64,000 nt of DNA from Holothuria scabra (Eukaryota; Echinodermata; Holothuroidea; Aspidochirotida; Holothuriidae). Location: contig CM074188.1 of NCBI GenBank assembly GCA_037179385.1, positions 28,437,594 through 28,501,593 of the forward strand, read 5' to 3'. Position numbers and translations under genes: made by a program. The notes beneath the pieces are model-generated. The model did no database searches, was not told the DNA's origin, and worked only from the letters and a program-made list of their open reading frames with translations. Positions 12,501-23,989 of this stretch are shown one piece after another. Position 1 is the first letter of the stretch, and every line of letters begins with the position of its first letter.

Positions 12501-14861
12501 CTACAACGATAAGATGGTTCAGTCTTATGGAAACCTGAAACTGTTCATACAACTTTCCTAAAACTTTTATGAGTGTGTGTTTTGAATCTGCAGGCTCATT
12601 ATGAATATCTAAATAAACAAATTCTGACTTTTCACAAGAAGGAATGTTTTCAACAAAAAATTTACATTTCAAGCCAGGAAGTAAAATGTTTTGATTGCTA
12701 CTGAAGTTGACATTCCTTTCTGCCATGTATAGAAATGTTTTTTCCAAGAAGGTCTGTTTTGCTCTTTTTTCTTCTTTTGTTTCAATAAAATCTTCAAACT
12801 TGAGTTGAAATGTAATTTTAGTATTATAGAATGGTTCTTCAAATGCAGTTTCAGGATTAACAGGAGGTGATGCTGGCATAAATATATCCAACTTCCTTGG
12901 AAGGAATTTTTTTGAAATTTTCTGTTTCTTCATCATAGGCTGTGAGGGGTGGTCACCATGTGCATATGAATGCTCTGTTACATGATCATGACTAATCTGA
13001 GGTGTGTACATGTGATCATTGAGAGAAGTATCTGGTGCTTGTGAGGTTAACAGAATATCATTGAGTGACACTGAGGGTGTTTGAATTTGTTGAAGATTTT
13101 GCCATGTTGAACCAAGTTTACAAAGGACACTGTGGAGGCTAGATGTATGCAAAAGATGTTGAGGTAAGCTCCTGTTAACCCATAATCCATTAAAATGGTT
13201 CTGCCCATTCACTTCCTCTCTAGTAACACAAATGGGGGAGCAAATGGAAGGAGAAGTGTGGAAGGTACTGACATTTGGAACTGGTCTTGCACAGAATAGA
13301 AACTGATTTGTGTTTGCAAAACATGAGCCGCTGCTGCAATTAGAAGCACACCGAAGATAACAGAATCCCCTGTGTGAGAGACCAAATCTTCAACAGAATC
13401 AAAGGGGCCGCATTCTTCAATTAATGAAGAAAGATAATCTGGATCTAAATTCTTCAGATTAGAAATGTTTTCCAGAAGAGCAGCAGAAACTTCTTGCTGC
13501 AGTAACATAGCCATTTTTGTTTCAATTTCTTGCAACTTGGCATTAACTGGAACACCATTTTGCCGTCTCTGGCAATTTAGCCCTAACCCTATGTTATCAA
13601 ATGAACTATGTTTTTCCCAGTTGTCGCAATGCATTTTGGAACCCCTTTTTTGTGTTAAAGAGGAAAAAAAATTCCACACATATGGATGGGTAAGCTTATG
13701 CAAATTGTCAAAACTGAAGGACTTGAGGGAAACTGGATTGGAAGCAAAATGACTTTGTACTTTTTCACACTGTTCATGGAGTGAATCACCAAGAATTGTT
13801 CCAGCAGCCTGTAGTATGGAGTGTGTTCCAATATGTGATGTACGTTCTGTTGTATCTGAAGTATTCTCTGTTTCCATGTTTGTGGAATTTAATGTTTCTT
13901 CAAGTGACTTAATTTTCAAATATGCTCTATGAAGGCTCTTCAATAGATCTGTTGTTGAATATGTAAGTAAAACTCCATGTTTTCTGTTGGACAAGGATGA
14001 TGTACACAATAAATTTCTGAATTTGTGCTGCGTAGCCACTAATAGCCACTCTGAGCGACGGTAGAGCACTGCAGAGGGACAGCCCTTTTGCAAAATTTGC
14101 ACTGATAGATTAAAGTGGTGATGCAGATCTGTTAACAAAATACTATCACCTGCAATAAATGTTTTACAAAGATGTAGGTGGGTCACTCTCAGTGCCTCCT
14201 TTTCAACAAAATTCTCTGTACCTTGTGGAATGTTTTTCTCCAGTTCCAATTGAAGAGAAGCAAGATCTAGGTCTTCATCACTCTTTTTGCACAGTGTATA
14301 ACAGTTCTTACATATGAAATCACCTTGAATCATGTCAAAAGACATATTTTCGCTACATTTTGAAATTAATTGGGAGGTAATGAGTAAAATGTGTGGTTTT
14401 GAAAACTGTCTTTTGCAAAGAATACACAGAGAAGAATACCTGTTCAGTGTGTTATAATGAAATTGGCAAAATGAAAAACTCTGCACTGAAGCAGTGTTCA
14501 ATTTAGGTATCTCTGAAATGCCTTTAAAACAATTCATCAGTGTCTCTTGGGAGAACTGAGAAACTTCTTTGATTACATTACCTTTGCAGTTTTTCTGACT
14601 AGCTACACAACATTGTACAATTTCTGTATGTGCTTGTTCTTTACTCCTTGACTTCTCTGGTGTATATTTCGAATTTTGAATTTTTCTCAAAAATTTAACC
14701 CTACATGCAGCACAAAAACAGTCTGTATGTGATAAATTTGTGTTTTCATGTATCCAAGAAACTAGCTGATCATTTTTTAAAGAACATGTATGGTAAAACC
14801 TATTTGAATGTCGGTTGCATGCTGAACAGGGTCCACAAACTCTTTTACCGCAGGGCTTCAT
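9507..14861 (-). CDS. Giant ORF2: Cys-rich / GDWH-block / XPG-like nuclease / CXC protein of a putative mobile element
   Basis: Four consecutive frames (14861-13209, 13212-12355, 12439-11654, 11687-9507) join into one protein of about 1,785 codons if one base is missing at each of three homopolymers: G5 at 13234-13238, T4 at 12399-12402 and T4 at 11711-11714. There are no nonsense codons. I take ATG 14861 (MKPCGKRVCGPC), because the frame has a stop just upstream. Domains in order: a Cys-rich zinc-finger-like N-terminus (residues 1-50, more Cys pairs near 140-210); a conserved block PYPGDWHIL then KIYWDAGLKDIA near residue 815; NHEETDTHIWLH near 1420 and SGCDFVSFFAKKGK near 1500, which resemble the acidic I-region and helix-hairpin-helix of XPG/FEN (PIN-like) nucleases; a CXC motif GCGCKKNKCITRQCKC near 1700; and an acidic Ser-rich tail. 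The CXC resembles tesmin/TSO1 domains. The family recurs in invertebrate and fish genomes as uncharacterised repeats. Assignment to an Academ-like DNA transposon is a hypothesis. Confidence 0.75.
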
Positions 14862-14878
14862 GTTGCCCTGCACGTCTT

Positions 14879-16111
14879 TCACCCCTGTACTGCTCTATGT
14901 CCTGGAAATGAAAGAATAGAAAATACATACCGTTGCTTTGCTCTTCTTCTCCTCCTCTTCTTCTTAAACTTCTCAGTCCTCCTCTTCTGTCTCTTCCTTG
15001 CCATGAGATGCTGAATATATGGTGAGTTCTGGACTGGAAGTGGAACAGCACCTATATCTGTGGAAGACGTAGTGATGGGTTTGCTACGTGTATGTTCTGC
15101 CAATGAGATGTATGTAATGGAATTGTGTTTGGCATTGAAGGTGTCCAACTCCTTGAAAGCACAAGCAGGCAATGTTTTGACATGCCTACCCACCATGGTG
15201 AAGTCACTGTCCCACTGGTCTGTGAAGCTTCGACTGGATTTTTTCTGACGATACTTCCTCTTGTTTCTGCTGGTCCTTGAAGTGCCAGTGGGAATAGGAC
15301 TCACCTTTATAGAAGGACGGTGCTTTGGTGAGCTTGAATGTTTCGCATTGGCCATTGGGGGATTGTCCCTTATCTGAATATTTTCGTCACAAACAACACC
15401 ACTGGTAGAATTAACTAGCAGAAAATTTGCTTTGCTGGCAATATAAGTGGTGGGTGGAGGAGACCCTTTAACAATGGATATGTTACCAGTCTGCCTTTTG
15501 ATGGGGGGTGTTTGTTTGCTTGCATCTTTCATTTGTAGCATCCTTGTTACCAACTGCTGTTCCACTGTGGGACTGGATTGTGGGAACAGCCTTCTTGCAA
15601 GACACTTACAGAGGTAGCTGGCAAATAATTGATAGCCATACCTACTAAGATGGAGGTAGTCACCACCAAACAAAGAGTAACGTTCACCTTCAAAGTGCTG
15701 TGTGAAATCAATGAAATGTGTGTTTTGATGTTGTCTGGCAATGAGGGGAAGCTGTGTGTTGTAATAAATTCGTTGCCTGTTTAGGTCATCATAGTCAAGC
15801 CTTGGAAGTATAGCATTCAAAAAGATGGTAGTGTTTGGAAATTTAGCCTGAACAGTCCTAATAAGTCTGTGATATGACTTGAAATGTAGAAGTGGAGAGG
15901 TGTAAGAATCAAGATCATTTGTACCAACATGTAAAACAATGGCATCCACTTCTTGAAATGTTGTTCTTTCAATGGAGGTCAAAATGTTGTTTATGTGGGC
16001 CCCTCTTTGACATACAACATGGAAATCAATGTTACTGTGAACGAGATCTGTTTGAAGATGCTTTGTGAGTGAATCTCCAAATATGATAACTTTTTTCTTG
16101 ACAGCATTCAA
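14879..16111 (-). CDS. ORF1: SGNH/GDSL-type esterase-like protein with basic C-terminal tail
   Basis: The frame of about 410 codons carries a complete SGNH hydrolase signature: FGDSLTKHL (nucleophile Ser about residue 14), CQRGAHI (block II Gly), HVGTNDLD (block III Asn about 65) and GGDYLHLS (Asp 151, His 154). The fold occupies roughly residues 5-175. A low-complexity middle follows, then a strongly basic tail near 380-400 with runs of Lys/Arg that would act as a nuclear localisation or nucleic-acid-binding segment. The frame opens at a stop upstream but has no ATG before the catalytic Ser, so the start codon must lie in an upstream exon or the 5' end is lost. It ends 20 bases before the ORF2 ATG in the same orientation. 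SGNH domains occur in ORF1 of CR1 LINEs and as stand-alone genes. Here the tight linkage to ORF2 suggests one transcription unit or element. Confidence 0.75.
   Translation of the reverse strand: MNAVKKKVIIFGDSLTKHLQTDLVHSNIDFHVVCQRGAHINNILTSIERTTFQEVDAIVLHVGTNDLDSYTSPLLHFKSYHRLIRTVQAKFPNTTIFLNAILPRLDYDDLNRQRIYYNTQLPLIARQHQNTHFIDFTQHFEGERYSLFGGDYLHLSRYGYQLFASYLCKCLARRLFPQSSPTVEQQLVTRMLQMKDASKQTPPIKRQTGNISIVKGSPPPTTYIASKANFLLVNSTSGVVCDENIQIRDNPPMANAKHSSSPKHRPSIKVSPIPTGTSRTSRNKRKYRQKKSSRSFTDQWDSDFTMVGRHVKTLPACAFKELDTFNAKHNSITYISLAEHTRSKPITTSSTDIGAVPLPVQNSPYIQHLMARKRQKRRTEKFKKKRRRRRAKQRYVFSILSFPGHRAVQG
14901..14931 (-). promoter_or_regulatory. Splice-site-like pair between ORF1 and ORF2
   Basis: On the minus strand a good donor (CG then GTATGT, 14930-14925) and a good acceptor (ttctttcatttccag, ending at 14902) lie only 29 bases apart. 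A 29-base intron is below the usual animal minimum, and joining the two sites would hit TAG at once. More likely each site pairs with a distant partner. The acceptor would give ORF2 a leader exon with a 40-base 5' UTR. Confidence 0.4.
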
Positions 16112-16765
16112 CCCATCACTTTGACAGGAATAAAATACAACAAATTAGAATGGGAATTTGGAAACTCCATATATGTGTAATATATTGCCTTAATTAATTT
16201 AGGCCTATATAAAAGTTGTACGGATTGATCCTGCACCACATTTTCCTAGAAGCGACAGCCAAATTATGGAGAAAAATTAACCTAGCTGTCATCTTTTCCT
16301 TGCGCAGCTCTTCACGGTAAAAACTACAGTAAAAGGTGACAATATCTGTAATTGCTATAAATTGTTGGTCTAAGCTTACCTAAATTGAATCCCTATATTA
16401 ATTTCAAGTAATGTTCAAGACCTATGTATACATCTATACCTGTATTGAGGTACCTGCATGATGGTACCCTCACGACCCTGCTCAGTTCAATAACCATGCA
16501 CTAATTTGCCATGTCTGTGCCAAAGCAATAGGGCCTATAGGCCTAAATGTAAATATTAATCCACCCCTCAATATGATCTAGGGCCTAGGTTACGTTTTTC
16601 ATACGGGCAATTTAGGTTAAAAATAAGCAAACAAACAATGTGTAATAAAAGTAAGGAGTAACTGCAGAATAGACCATGCAGTTTCAAAGTACATGGTAGT
16701 GCCAAATTTTGAACACTACTATAGAATTTAAATGCCCCTTAGAATCTTAAATATTCATTTATCAG
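16112..16765. other. No gene seen upstream of ORF1
   Basis: A possible minus-strand donor (GTAAGC, about 16375-16380) lies here and could belong to an upstream leader exon, but I cannot define one. No terminal repeat is evident. Confidence 0.3.
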
Positions 16766-18275
16766 TCTTTTGAAAATATTTTCTTAAATATCTATAAGTA
16801 AAATACTTTTTGGAATAACTGTGGCTAGTACAGTATGAGTATGACTGCCCTACTGTATATGCTAGGATATATTACGTTTTCTTTAGATAATATATTTTGA
16901 AGTGGAGTCCAAGATTCGACAGATGCCCTGCCTGACAGCCCGGGACAAGTAAAAAATCACTAGGGCAATTACCATGCTCAATTTTGTAGCCCGCCGGGCA
17001 AGTGCCCCCATCCTTAAATTTTTGAGTTGTGCAAAATGGCATTTGTACTTTTAGGACGGGTAGATATGCGGGCAGGTAGATTGAGAAAACAGCTAGCCCG
17101 TTGGACAAGTACGAAAGACAAAATTTGTTGAAGCCTGGTGGAGTCGCAGTCATAGTTTCAGCGGCACTTTTTCAAATTATTGTTTTGTTTGTACACCTTT
17201 GCATAAATTATTCCAAGTTCACTGCACCTCCTTTCTGACCTATGCCTACAGTCACTGTGGCGACTACATTTCTGGCCGAGTTGCAGTTCATGCTGACTGC
17301 GACTGCCACTCCAGGAGTCTTGGTGAATTGGAATTTGAGACAGGGTATACAATTGTACCAAAAGGAATAATAAAAACTTAGGCCTACTGCCAGTCCAAAA
17401 TAAAACAGTGAACCTTCATTAAACAGACCTGCCTTAGGCCTATACAGTATTAAGTTATATTGGCAATTAATTTGGGCGTAGGCAATGGCTTAGTCACATT
17501 TTAACCAAGTTATATGGTACCTTGATTTTGCCAGCCTGAGATTTCCCGTAAATTTCAACTGGACAAGGTTTATAAAAAAGCATGCTACATAAGATGTTTT
17601 ATGTTTTAATAGGCCTTATTGTTCATTTCTATAGGTTTTGCGTTTGTTCTATTCCACAGTGTTCCACGACAGATGTAACGCACGCTGTGTGTATGGCTGG
17701 CTTATAGGCTACACAATTAGCGTTCTGTACACAGGCTAGGCCATATACTTTTACACACAAAATGCACAGGAAAATCGCCTCGTAGTAAAATGTTGATTAT
17801 GACAGTTTATGTAAATTAAACTACGTAATTTTGGTATCAATGGAAAGCCTAAGCTGTACTCTACAAACATCAATAGAAAAATATCCATTTGAATCACTAA
17901 ATGAGTCAGGTACTCGCAAAGTTTGAGGACATATTTCAAAACTTTGTAAAAAACTGCACCGGTTTGATAGCGTTTTTCCACAAAATATCGTGCATAAAAC
18001 TTAAAAAAATTGTATTTTCCAAGCGATTGGAAGATCAAAGTCTTCACTTACCACGCCATCGTTGGGAAAAGGACGCCTATATTTGAATTATTCAAAGAAT
18101 AGTTTGGCACAGCTTGTCAGTCACAGTTCCACGAAATCTCATTCGTCGAGACTTTCCAGAAGGCGGGAATGCTAGAGAAGTGGTCACGTGACCTCATTAA
18201 CTGCACAGCTGCGGTTGGACTGCTGTGCACTGCAATGCACTGATCATAACACCCGTGCGTATACAACAGAGCATT
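16766..18275. repeat. Tandem duplication, copy 1 of segment A (1510 bp)
   Basis: This segment is essentially identical to 18666-20175 at a constant offset of 1900 bases. It contains a sequence with repeated gcccg/ggcaagtg motifs and no convincing gene. Identity over 1.5 kb implies a very recent event or an assembly duplication. Confidence 0.95.
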
Positions 18276-18289
18276 TTCACTCACACTCA

Positions 18290-18661
18290 GTTTCACTCTG
18301 AAACCATGGCATACTTTGTATACAGGCTACAAGTAGGAAATAAGTTAAGAAAAGGAGGTCCTTGAATCTTCTACAATAATTCTTTGGCAATATTTAGGCA
18401 CTGCGAGAGGTACGTTTTCGTTACAGTTTAAGATTGTAAGGCTACGGTACATACCTCCGCAAGGTGTCTTCTGCCTTTGTATAACGCTAGGTGTACCAGC
18501 CAAGGTCCCCGAAATGAGAATTATTCGGAACTCATACGTTGTACCCTCTTTAAGACCATCAATCTTGTGCGATAAGACAGTGCTGTTTCTTTCAATTTCT
18601 CGAAAATTGTCGTCAGATTCTTTCTTAGGTATTTGCTCACGGTATTGAATGCTGTACTTTG
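18290..18661. repeat. Duplicated segment B, copy 1 (372 bp)
   Basis: Essentially identical to 21242-21613 (offset 2952). In copy 1 it follows segment A after a 14-base junction; in copy 2 the A and B segments are separated by about 1.07 kb of repeats. Copy B carries the 3' part of an FN3 exon and its splice donor. Confidence 0.95.
18455..18661 (-). pseudogene. Truncated FN3 exon created by the duplication
   Basis: The last 207 bases of the FN3 exon at 21407-21730 are copied here with the intact GTATGT donor (18454-18449). The N-terminal part of the domain, containing the WPEW core, and the splice acceptor are absent. The frame is open across the junction only briefly. It cannot encode a full FN3 fold and would be skipped or toxic to splicing if recognised. 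Confidence 0.85.
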
Positions 18662-18665
18662 AAAA

Positions 18666-20175
18666 TCTTTTGAAAATATTTTCTTAAATATCTATAAGTA
18701 AAATACTTTTTGGAATAACTGTGGCTAGTACAGTATGAGTATGACTGCCCTACTGTATATGCTAGGATATATTACGTTTTCTTTAGATAATATATTTTGA
18801 AGTGGAGTCCAAGATTCGACAGATGCCCTGCCTGACAGCCCGGGACAAGTAAAAAATCACTAGGGCAATTACCATGCTCAATTTTGTAGCCCGCCGGGCA
18901 AGTGCCCCCATCCTTAAATTTTTGAGTTGTGCAAAATGGCATTTGTACTTTTAGGACGGGTAGATATGCGGGCAGGTAGATTGAGAAAACAGCTAGCCCG
19001 TTGGACAAGTACGAAAGACAAAATTTGTTGAAGCCTGGTGGAGTCGCAGTCATAGTTTCAGCGGCACTTTTTCAAATTATTGTTTTGTTTGTACACCTTT
19101 GCATAAATTATTCCAAGTTCACTGCACCTCCTTTCTGACCTATGCCTACAGTCACTGTGGCGACTACATTTCTGGCCGAGTTGCAGTTCATGCTGACTGC
19201 GACTGCCACTCCAGGAGTCTTGGTGAATTGGAATTTGAGACAGGGTATACAATTGTACCAAAAGGAATAATAAAAACTTAGGCCTACTGCCAGTCCAAAA
19301 TAAAACAGTGAACCTTCATTAAACAGACCTGCCTTAGGCCTATACAGTATTAAGTTATATTGGCAATTAATTTGGGCGTAGGCAATGGCTTAGTCACATT
19401 TTAACCAAGTTATATGGTACCTTGATTTTGCCAGCCTGAGATTTCCCGTAAATTTCAACTGGACAAGGTTTATAAAAAAGCATGCTACATAAGATGTTTT
19501 ATGTTTTAATAGGCCTTATTGTTCATTTCTATAGGTTTTGCGTTTGTTCTATTCCACAGTGTTCCACGACAGATGTAACGCACGCTGTGTGTATGGCTGG
19601 CTTATAGGCTACACAATTAGCGTTCTGTACACAGGCTAGGCCATATACTTTTACACACAAAATGCACAGGAAAATCGCCTCGTAGTAAAATGTTGATTAT
19701 GACAGTTTATGTAAATTAAACTACGTAATTTTGGTATCAATGGAAAGCCTAAGCTGTACTCTACAAACATCAATAGAAAAATATCCATTTGAATCACTAA
19801 ATGAGTCAGGTACTCGCAAAGTTTGAGGACATATTTCAAAACTTTGTAAAAAACTGCACCGGTTTGATAGCGTTTTTCCACAAAATATCGTGCATAAAAC
19901 TTAAAAAAATTGTATTTTCCAAGCGATTGGAAGATCAAAGTCTTCACTTACCACGCCATCGTTGGGAAAAGGACGCCTATATTTGAATTATTCAAAGAAT
20001 AGTTTGGCACAGCTTGTCAGTCACAGTTCCACGAAATCTCATTCGTCGAGACTTTCCAGAAGGCGGGAATGCTAGAGAAGTGGTCACGTGACCTCATTAA
20101 CTGCACAGCTGCGGTTGGACTGCTGTGCACTGCAATGCACTGATCATAACACCCGTGCGTATACAACAGAGCATT
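18666..20175. repeat. Tandem duplication, copy 2 of segment A
   Basis: Second copy of 16766-18275. The 3' end (gcactgatcataacacccg ... gcattcaatctg) continues without a break into an interspersed repeat whose second copy starts near 20515. This shows that copy 2 keeps the original junction and copy 1 has lost the following sequence. Confidence 0.95.
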
Positions 20176-20437
20176 CAATCTGCCGCGCGGCGAGGACATT
20201 TATGTGGAACGCGAGTCGGGCCGGTTTATGCGGTACTGACGTAATCTGGGTTAATTTGTTGCATGAAAATACGAATTATGTATGGTAAATGTCTCACAAT
20301 TTTCTTATTCTAACAAAAATTTTGAGAAATGTGAAAGGGTATATCATTTCATGAAATTTCCCCATTTTCATCAAATTTCCCCAAATTATTTTCCAGGGGG
20401 CAACTTGCCCCCCTGCCCCTCAGTAGCTACGCCACTG
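20120..20437. repeat. Non-autonomous element, copy 1, ending CTACGCCACTG
   Basis: Shares gaacgcgagtcgggccggtt, atttgttgcatgaaaa and tttcatcaaatttccccaaa with 20515-20846. Both copies end in the inverted hAT-like terminus CTACGCCACTG. There is no coding content. Confidence 0.7.
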
Positions 20438-20514
20438 AAGGTGATCATATTCTTTAGTTCCGGTTTACAGCCTTTCAGTGTTAGTTGTACTATATCAGCT
20501 GTTGTTAAATTCTT

Positions 20515-20846
20515 GAAAAACAGCTTCCTGTGCACTGGAATGCACTGATCATAACACCCGCGCGTATTACAGGACAACATTCAATCTGCTGCGCTGAGAC
20601 ATTTCTGTGGAACGCGAGTCGGGCCGGTTCATGGGACTCTGGATCTGGGTTTATTTGTTGCATGAAAAAAGAGTAATTTATGAGAAATGTCTCACAATTT
20701 CTTATTCTAACAAAAATTTTGAGAAACGGGATAAGGGCATATCATTATTTTTCAAATTTTCCTAATTTCATCAAATTTCCCCAAATCATTTTCGGGCGGG
20801 GGGGGGGGGGGCAACTTTCCCCCTGCCCCCAGTAGCTACGCCACTG
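20515..20846. repeat. Non-autonomous element, copy 2, ending CTACGCCACTG
   Basis: Diverged second copy of the 20120-20437 element in the same orientation, with a long G run before the terminus. Confidence 0.7.
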
Positions 20847-21241
20847 GTCATAGCGCCATCTCTCAACTTAAGTAGTACTGCACATGTTTTTCAGTAGTAC
20901 ATGTGAAATTAGATGTAGTAGATTTGCAATGAGTAGTATCACGTATATTTTCAGTAGTAGAATGTGTGCAATTAGATCTAGTACATGTTATGTTTGCCCT
21001 TTTTGGATTCCATAGAAATGAAGTATACCCCTAATTTCCATAGTAATCCAGATATTGAAACATTTGACAGCGTTTTGCATTTTGGGTTTCTCCTATAGAC
21101 TCTTCACCAGGACAGGACAACAGTTTCAGGACAGATGCCCCCCACTATCAAATCATATCATATCGACGCCTCTGCGATTATATAATTATAATTTAAAAGT
21201 GTACATATACTGTTTATCAATCTCCTCTCAAGTGTTTGGCG

Positions 21242-21613
21242 GTTTCACTCTGAAACCATGGCATACTTTGTATACAGGCTACAAGTAGGAAATAAGTTAA
21301 GAAAAGGAGGTCCTTGAATCTTCTACAATAATTCTTTGGCAATATTTAGGCACTGCGAGAGGTACGTTTTCGTTACAGTTTAAGATTGTAAGGCTACGGT
21401 ACATACCTCCGCAAGGTGTCTTCTGCCTTTGTATAACGCTAGGTGTACCAGCCAAGGTCCCCGAAATGAGAATTATTCGGAACTCATACGTTGTACCCTC
21501 TTTAAGACCATCAATCTTGTGCGATAAGACAGTGCTGTTTCTTTCAATTTCTCGAAAATTGTCGTCAGATTCTTTCTTAGGTATTTGCTCACGGTATTGA
21601 ATGCTGTACTTTG
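21242..21613. repeat. Duplicated segment B, copy 2 (source copy)
   Basis: Source of 18290-18661. It overlaps the intact FN3 exon and the intron downstream of it. Confidence 0.95.
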
Positions 21614-21730
21614 TGATCGGACCTGTTCCTGTTCCAGTTGTTTTGTCCCATTCAGGCCACGTCACTGTGATACTGCTATTCGTAATACCGGAAAAGCTCA
21701 GTGGAAGATCTTGTATATAAACTGGAGCCC
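21407..21730 (-). CDS. Receptor gene, FN3 exon 3 (108 codons)
   Basis: The acceptor is ctacctcag before 21730 and the donor is G then GTATGT at 21406-21401. Both introns are phase 1, so the exon encodes one symmetrical domain. The protein shows the FN3 pattern: SITVTWPEWD (B-strand Trp), ITKYSIQYRE (C-strand Tyr), DGLKEGTTYEFRI (the L-x-P/G-T-x-Y-x-F-R signature) and a C-terminal GTPSVIQRQKTP. It is the most downstream complete exon of the gene in this window. The half-exon copy at 18455-18661 derives from it. Confidence 0.85.
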
Positions 21731-23293
21731 CTGAGGTAGACAATGCAAATTGAAATGTTTTTCTTATTTTTCTTACAATAGAATTCGATGGTTCTTCCCA
21801 AACTTATTCATTGCACATACTGTAGGTGTCTTCAAATAACTAAGAAGCAGGGCCTTCAAGATATATGAGCATAGTGTGCTTAAAGGAAATAGTAATACAA
21901 TTCGGAACTGAAATATGAGCACATGATAGCAGGGTCCTCTCTTCTGATTTAATTGGACTATTTTTAATACCAAGAATAAAAAGCAAAAGTGGTACCCAAA
22001 TTACATTTGAGGCAAATAGCATTTCCTGTGCCTTATCAGTTGCATCCGAAAAGACTTGCGGCAGTGCTACTTAACGGTGTTCCTAAAATCAATGTGACAG
22101 AAATGTCTTTGCGATATGATAGCATGCACTTTAAAGTCACAGCGTTTGCTGTGACTTTAAAGTTAGCTTCTAACGTTATCGATTCTGACATAAAAGTTGC
22201 GTTCAAAGGTACAGGACCAAAGTTACATTTGATAGGCTAAGAGTCGGTTCTCGAGATGTTAACAATTGAATAGACACCTTTTTAAAAAGAACGAACTCGA
22301 AAGCAGGCAGGCGTGATTCCATGGATTTACATTGATTCCCAATGATTATTTTTTTTCTGTAAAATTGGCCTCTTAATTAGAAAACTCTCATATATTGACA
22401 CTATAAATGCACCCTAAGACCTTGTTATGCGTGTTGCCACGTGTTCCGTTGTTCTGCCCAGAGTGTGACGTCAGTGTGTCGTCAATGCACCGAAGATCCA
22501 TTTAATTGACGAAAGTACAACCATATCAACTTCAGGGCCAAAAGAATGGGATGAAAAGGTAAATCAAAGCAAGCTTGAAGCGCCACCTATATAGGATAAC
22601 AGGGTAACTCTCCTCTAAACGAATGTTTTTATATCTCATCAACGGAATGAGCTGAAAAGCATATTCAGTGGCTTTCCACTTGTGTCAGTGTGTTTTGCAA
22701 GAAAGAGAAAAATAATCCAGACCATGTCCTTCCGCTGCAGTACCACTTTTCTAACTTATTATATATCATTTTAAAGATTGGTTATTTTTGTTAAGAAAAT
22801 ACAAAAGCTGTTCTACAAATCAATAGGAAATTATTTAATGTTGGCACATTGCCTCATATTCCTCATGTATTTTTTTTTAATCGAACGTCCTGTTGTCCTT
22901 GAAATTTAATAGTGTTGGAATGTTGGATGTTGAATGTCTTTTCCAGTAGTTCTATTACACTGCACTACTTTGGATATAACAATTTGAAGGGAAATTTGAT
23001 TCATACTTCCTGCAGCGACATCAAAATTATAAATAAATTGGATGTAATGCCAAATCAATTTACCGCATTGACATTACAGATCTCCCATGATACCCTAAAT
23101 TTCACGAAAATTGCATTACTTTGAAAATTAGTTTCTTCCGAACGCTATATGCTACTGAGATGCAGTTTCTACCTCGAAGAAGAGAAAAGTTTTCTGCACA
23201 TTGTGTAACCAATGAGTTTTGTCTACGAAAAACGTCTTTAAATATTGGGGAGACAAAATTAAAAAATCAATCTTTCTCATTTTTTATGCTTAC
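21731..23293. other. Intron between FN3 exons; nothing else recognised
   Basis: AT-rich intronic sequence. A short direct inverted match (gctgtgactttaaagt and actttaaagtcacagc) occurs around 22129-22162 and could form a hairpin. No other feature is seen. Confidence 0.5.
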
Positions 23294-23605
23294 CTGGTAT
23301 TTTGGTGGTGACAGTTTGAATCGAGCTTGGCTGACCTTCCATAGGGGAATGTTCTCTCATTAAGATTATCCGGAATTCGTATTCCGTTCCTTCTTCGAGA
23401 CCGTCAAATCGATATGAAAAAATTGAAGCCAACAGTAACACGTCCATAAATGTACCGTCCTTTCCTCTGTACTGAATCTTGTGCTGGGTAACAGGACCAC
23501 CACCTGAATCAATATCTTCATTCCAGGCAGGCCAAGAAACTGTAACACTGTCTTCTGTAACACTGGAAAATTCAAGGGGACTGAGACGATTGAAACTGTG
23601 TGGCG
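23294..23605 (-). CDS. Receptor gene, FN3 exon 2 (104 codons)
   Basis: The acceptor is ggtcttcttttctacag and the donor is GTAAGC (23293-23288), both phase 1. FN3 landmarks are SVTVSWPAWNED, VTQHKIQYRG, DGLEEGTEYEFRI and SSIQTVTTKIP. The exon is the same size as the next one upstream and aligns with it along its length, so the domains arose by exon duplication. It probably lies in the extracellular part of a type I membrane receptor; the membrane segment is outside the recognised exons. Confidence 0.85.
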
Positions 23606-23989
23606 CTGTAGAAAAGAAGACCAATCATTTTTTTTTATCGCGATGTTCCATCATACATTTGTATAGAATCCGAAACAGACAAATTGATCCGAAGCTAATA
23701 AAATGTAAGCATATCAGAGTGAAAATTTTTGAAAAGAAAATCTGTGAAGTTGTACCAATAACACGAATTGGCAAATCAATTATCATTTGATTTCCAATTT
23801 CTAAGTTGATGTCGACTGGCCACTTGAGACCCATGAAAGTTCTAGAATGGCCCGAGAAAGGATTTAAGAAGTCTAAAGGTGAATGAAAAAGAAACATGTA
23901 CTATGTTTTGAGCACTGCAACTGCTACTGAACAAGTAAACTCAAGGTTTATACCTTTTGCGCCGAATATCTGCACCTACTTACTTAGGC

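Noticed and set aside
14902..14930. A 29-base intron fusing ORF1 to ORF2
   Set aside because: Too short for an animal intron, and the joined frame meets TAG immediately.
23625..23897. Extra exon of the receptor gene
   Set aside because: Continuous with the intron before an FN3 acceptor; no domain pattern and no matching donor at phase 1.
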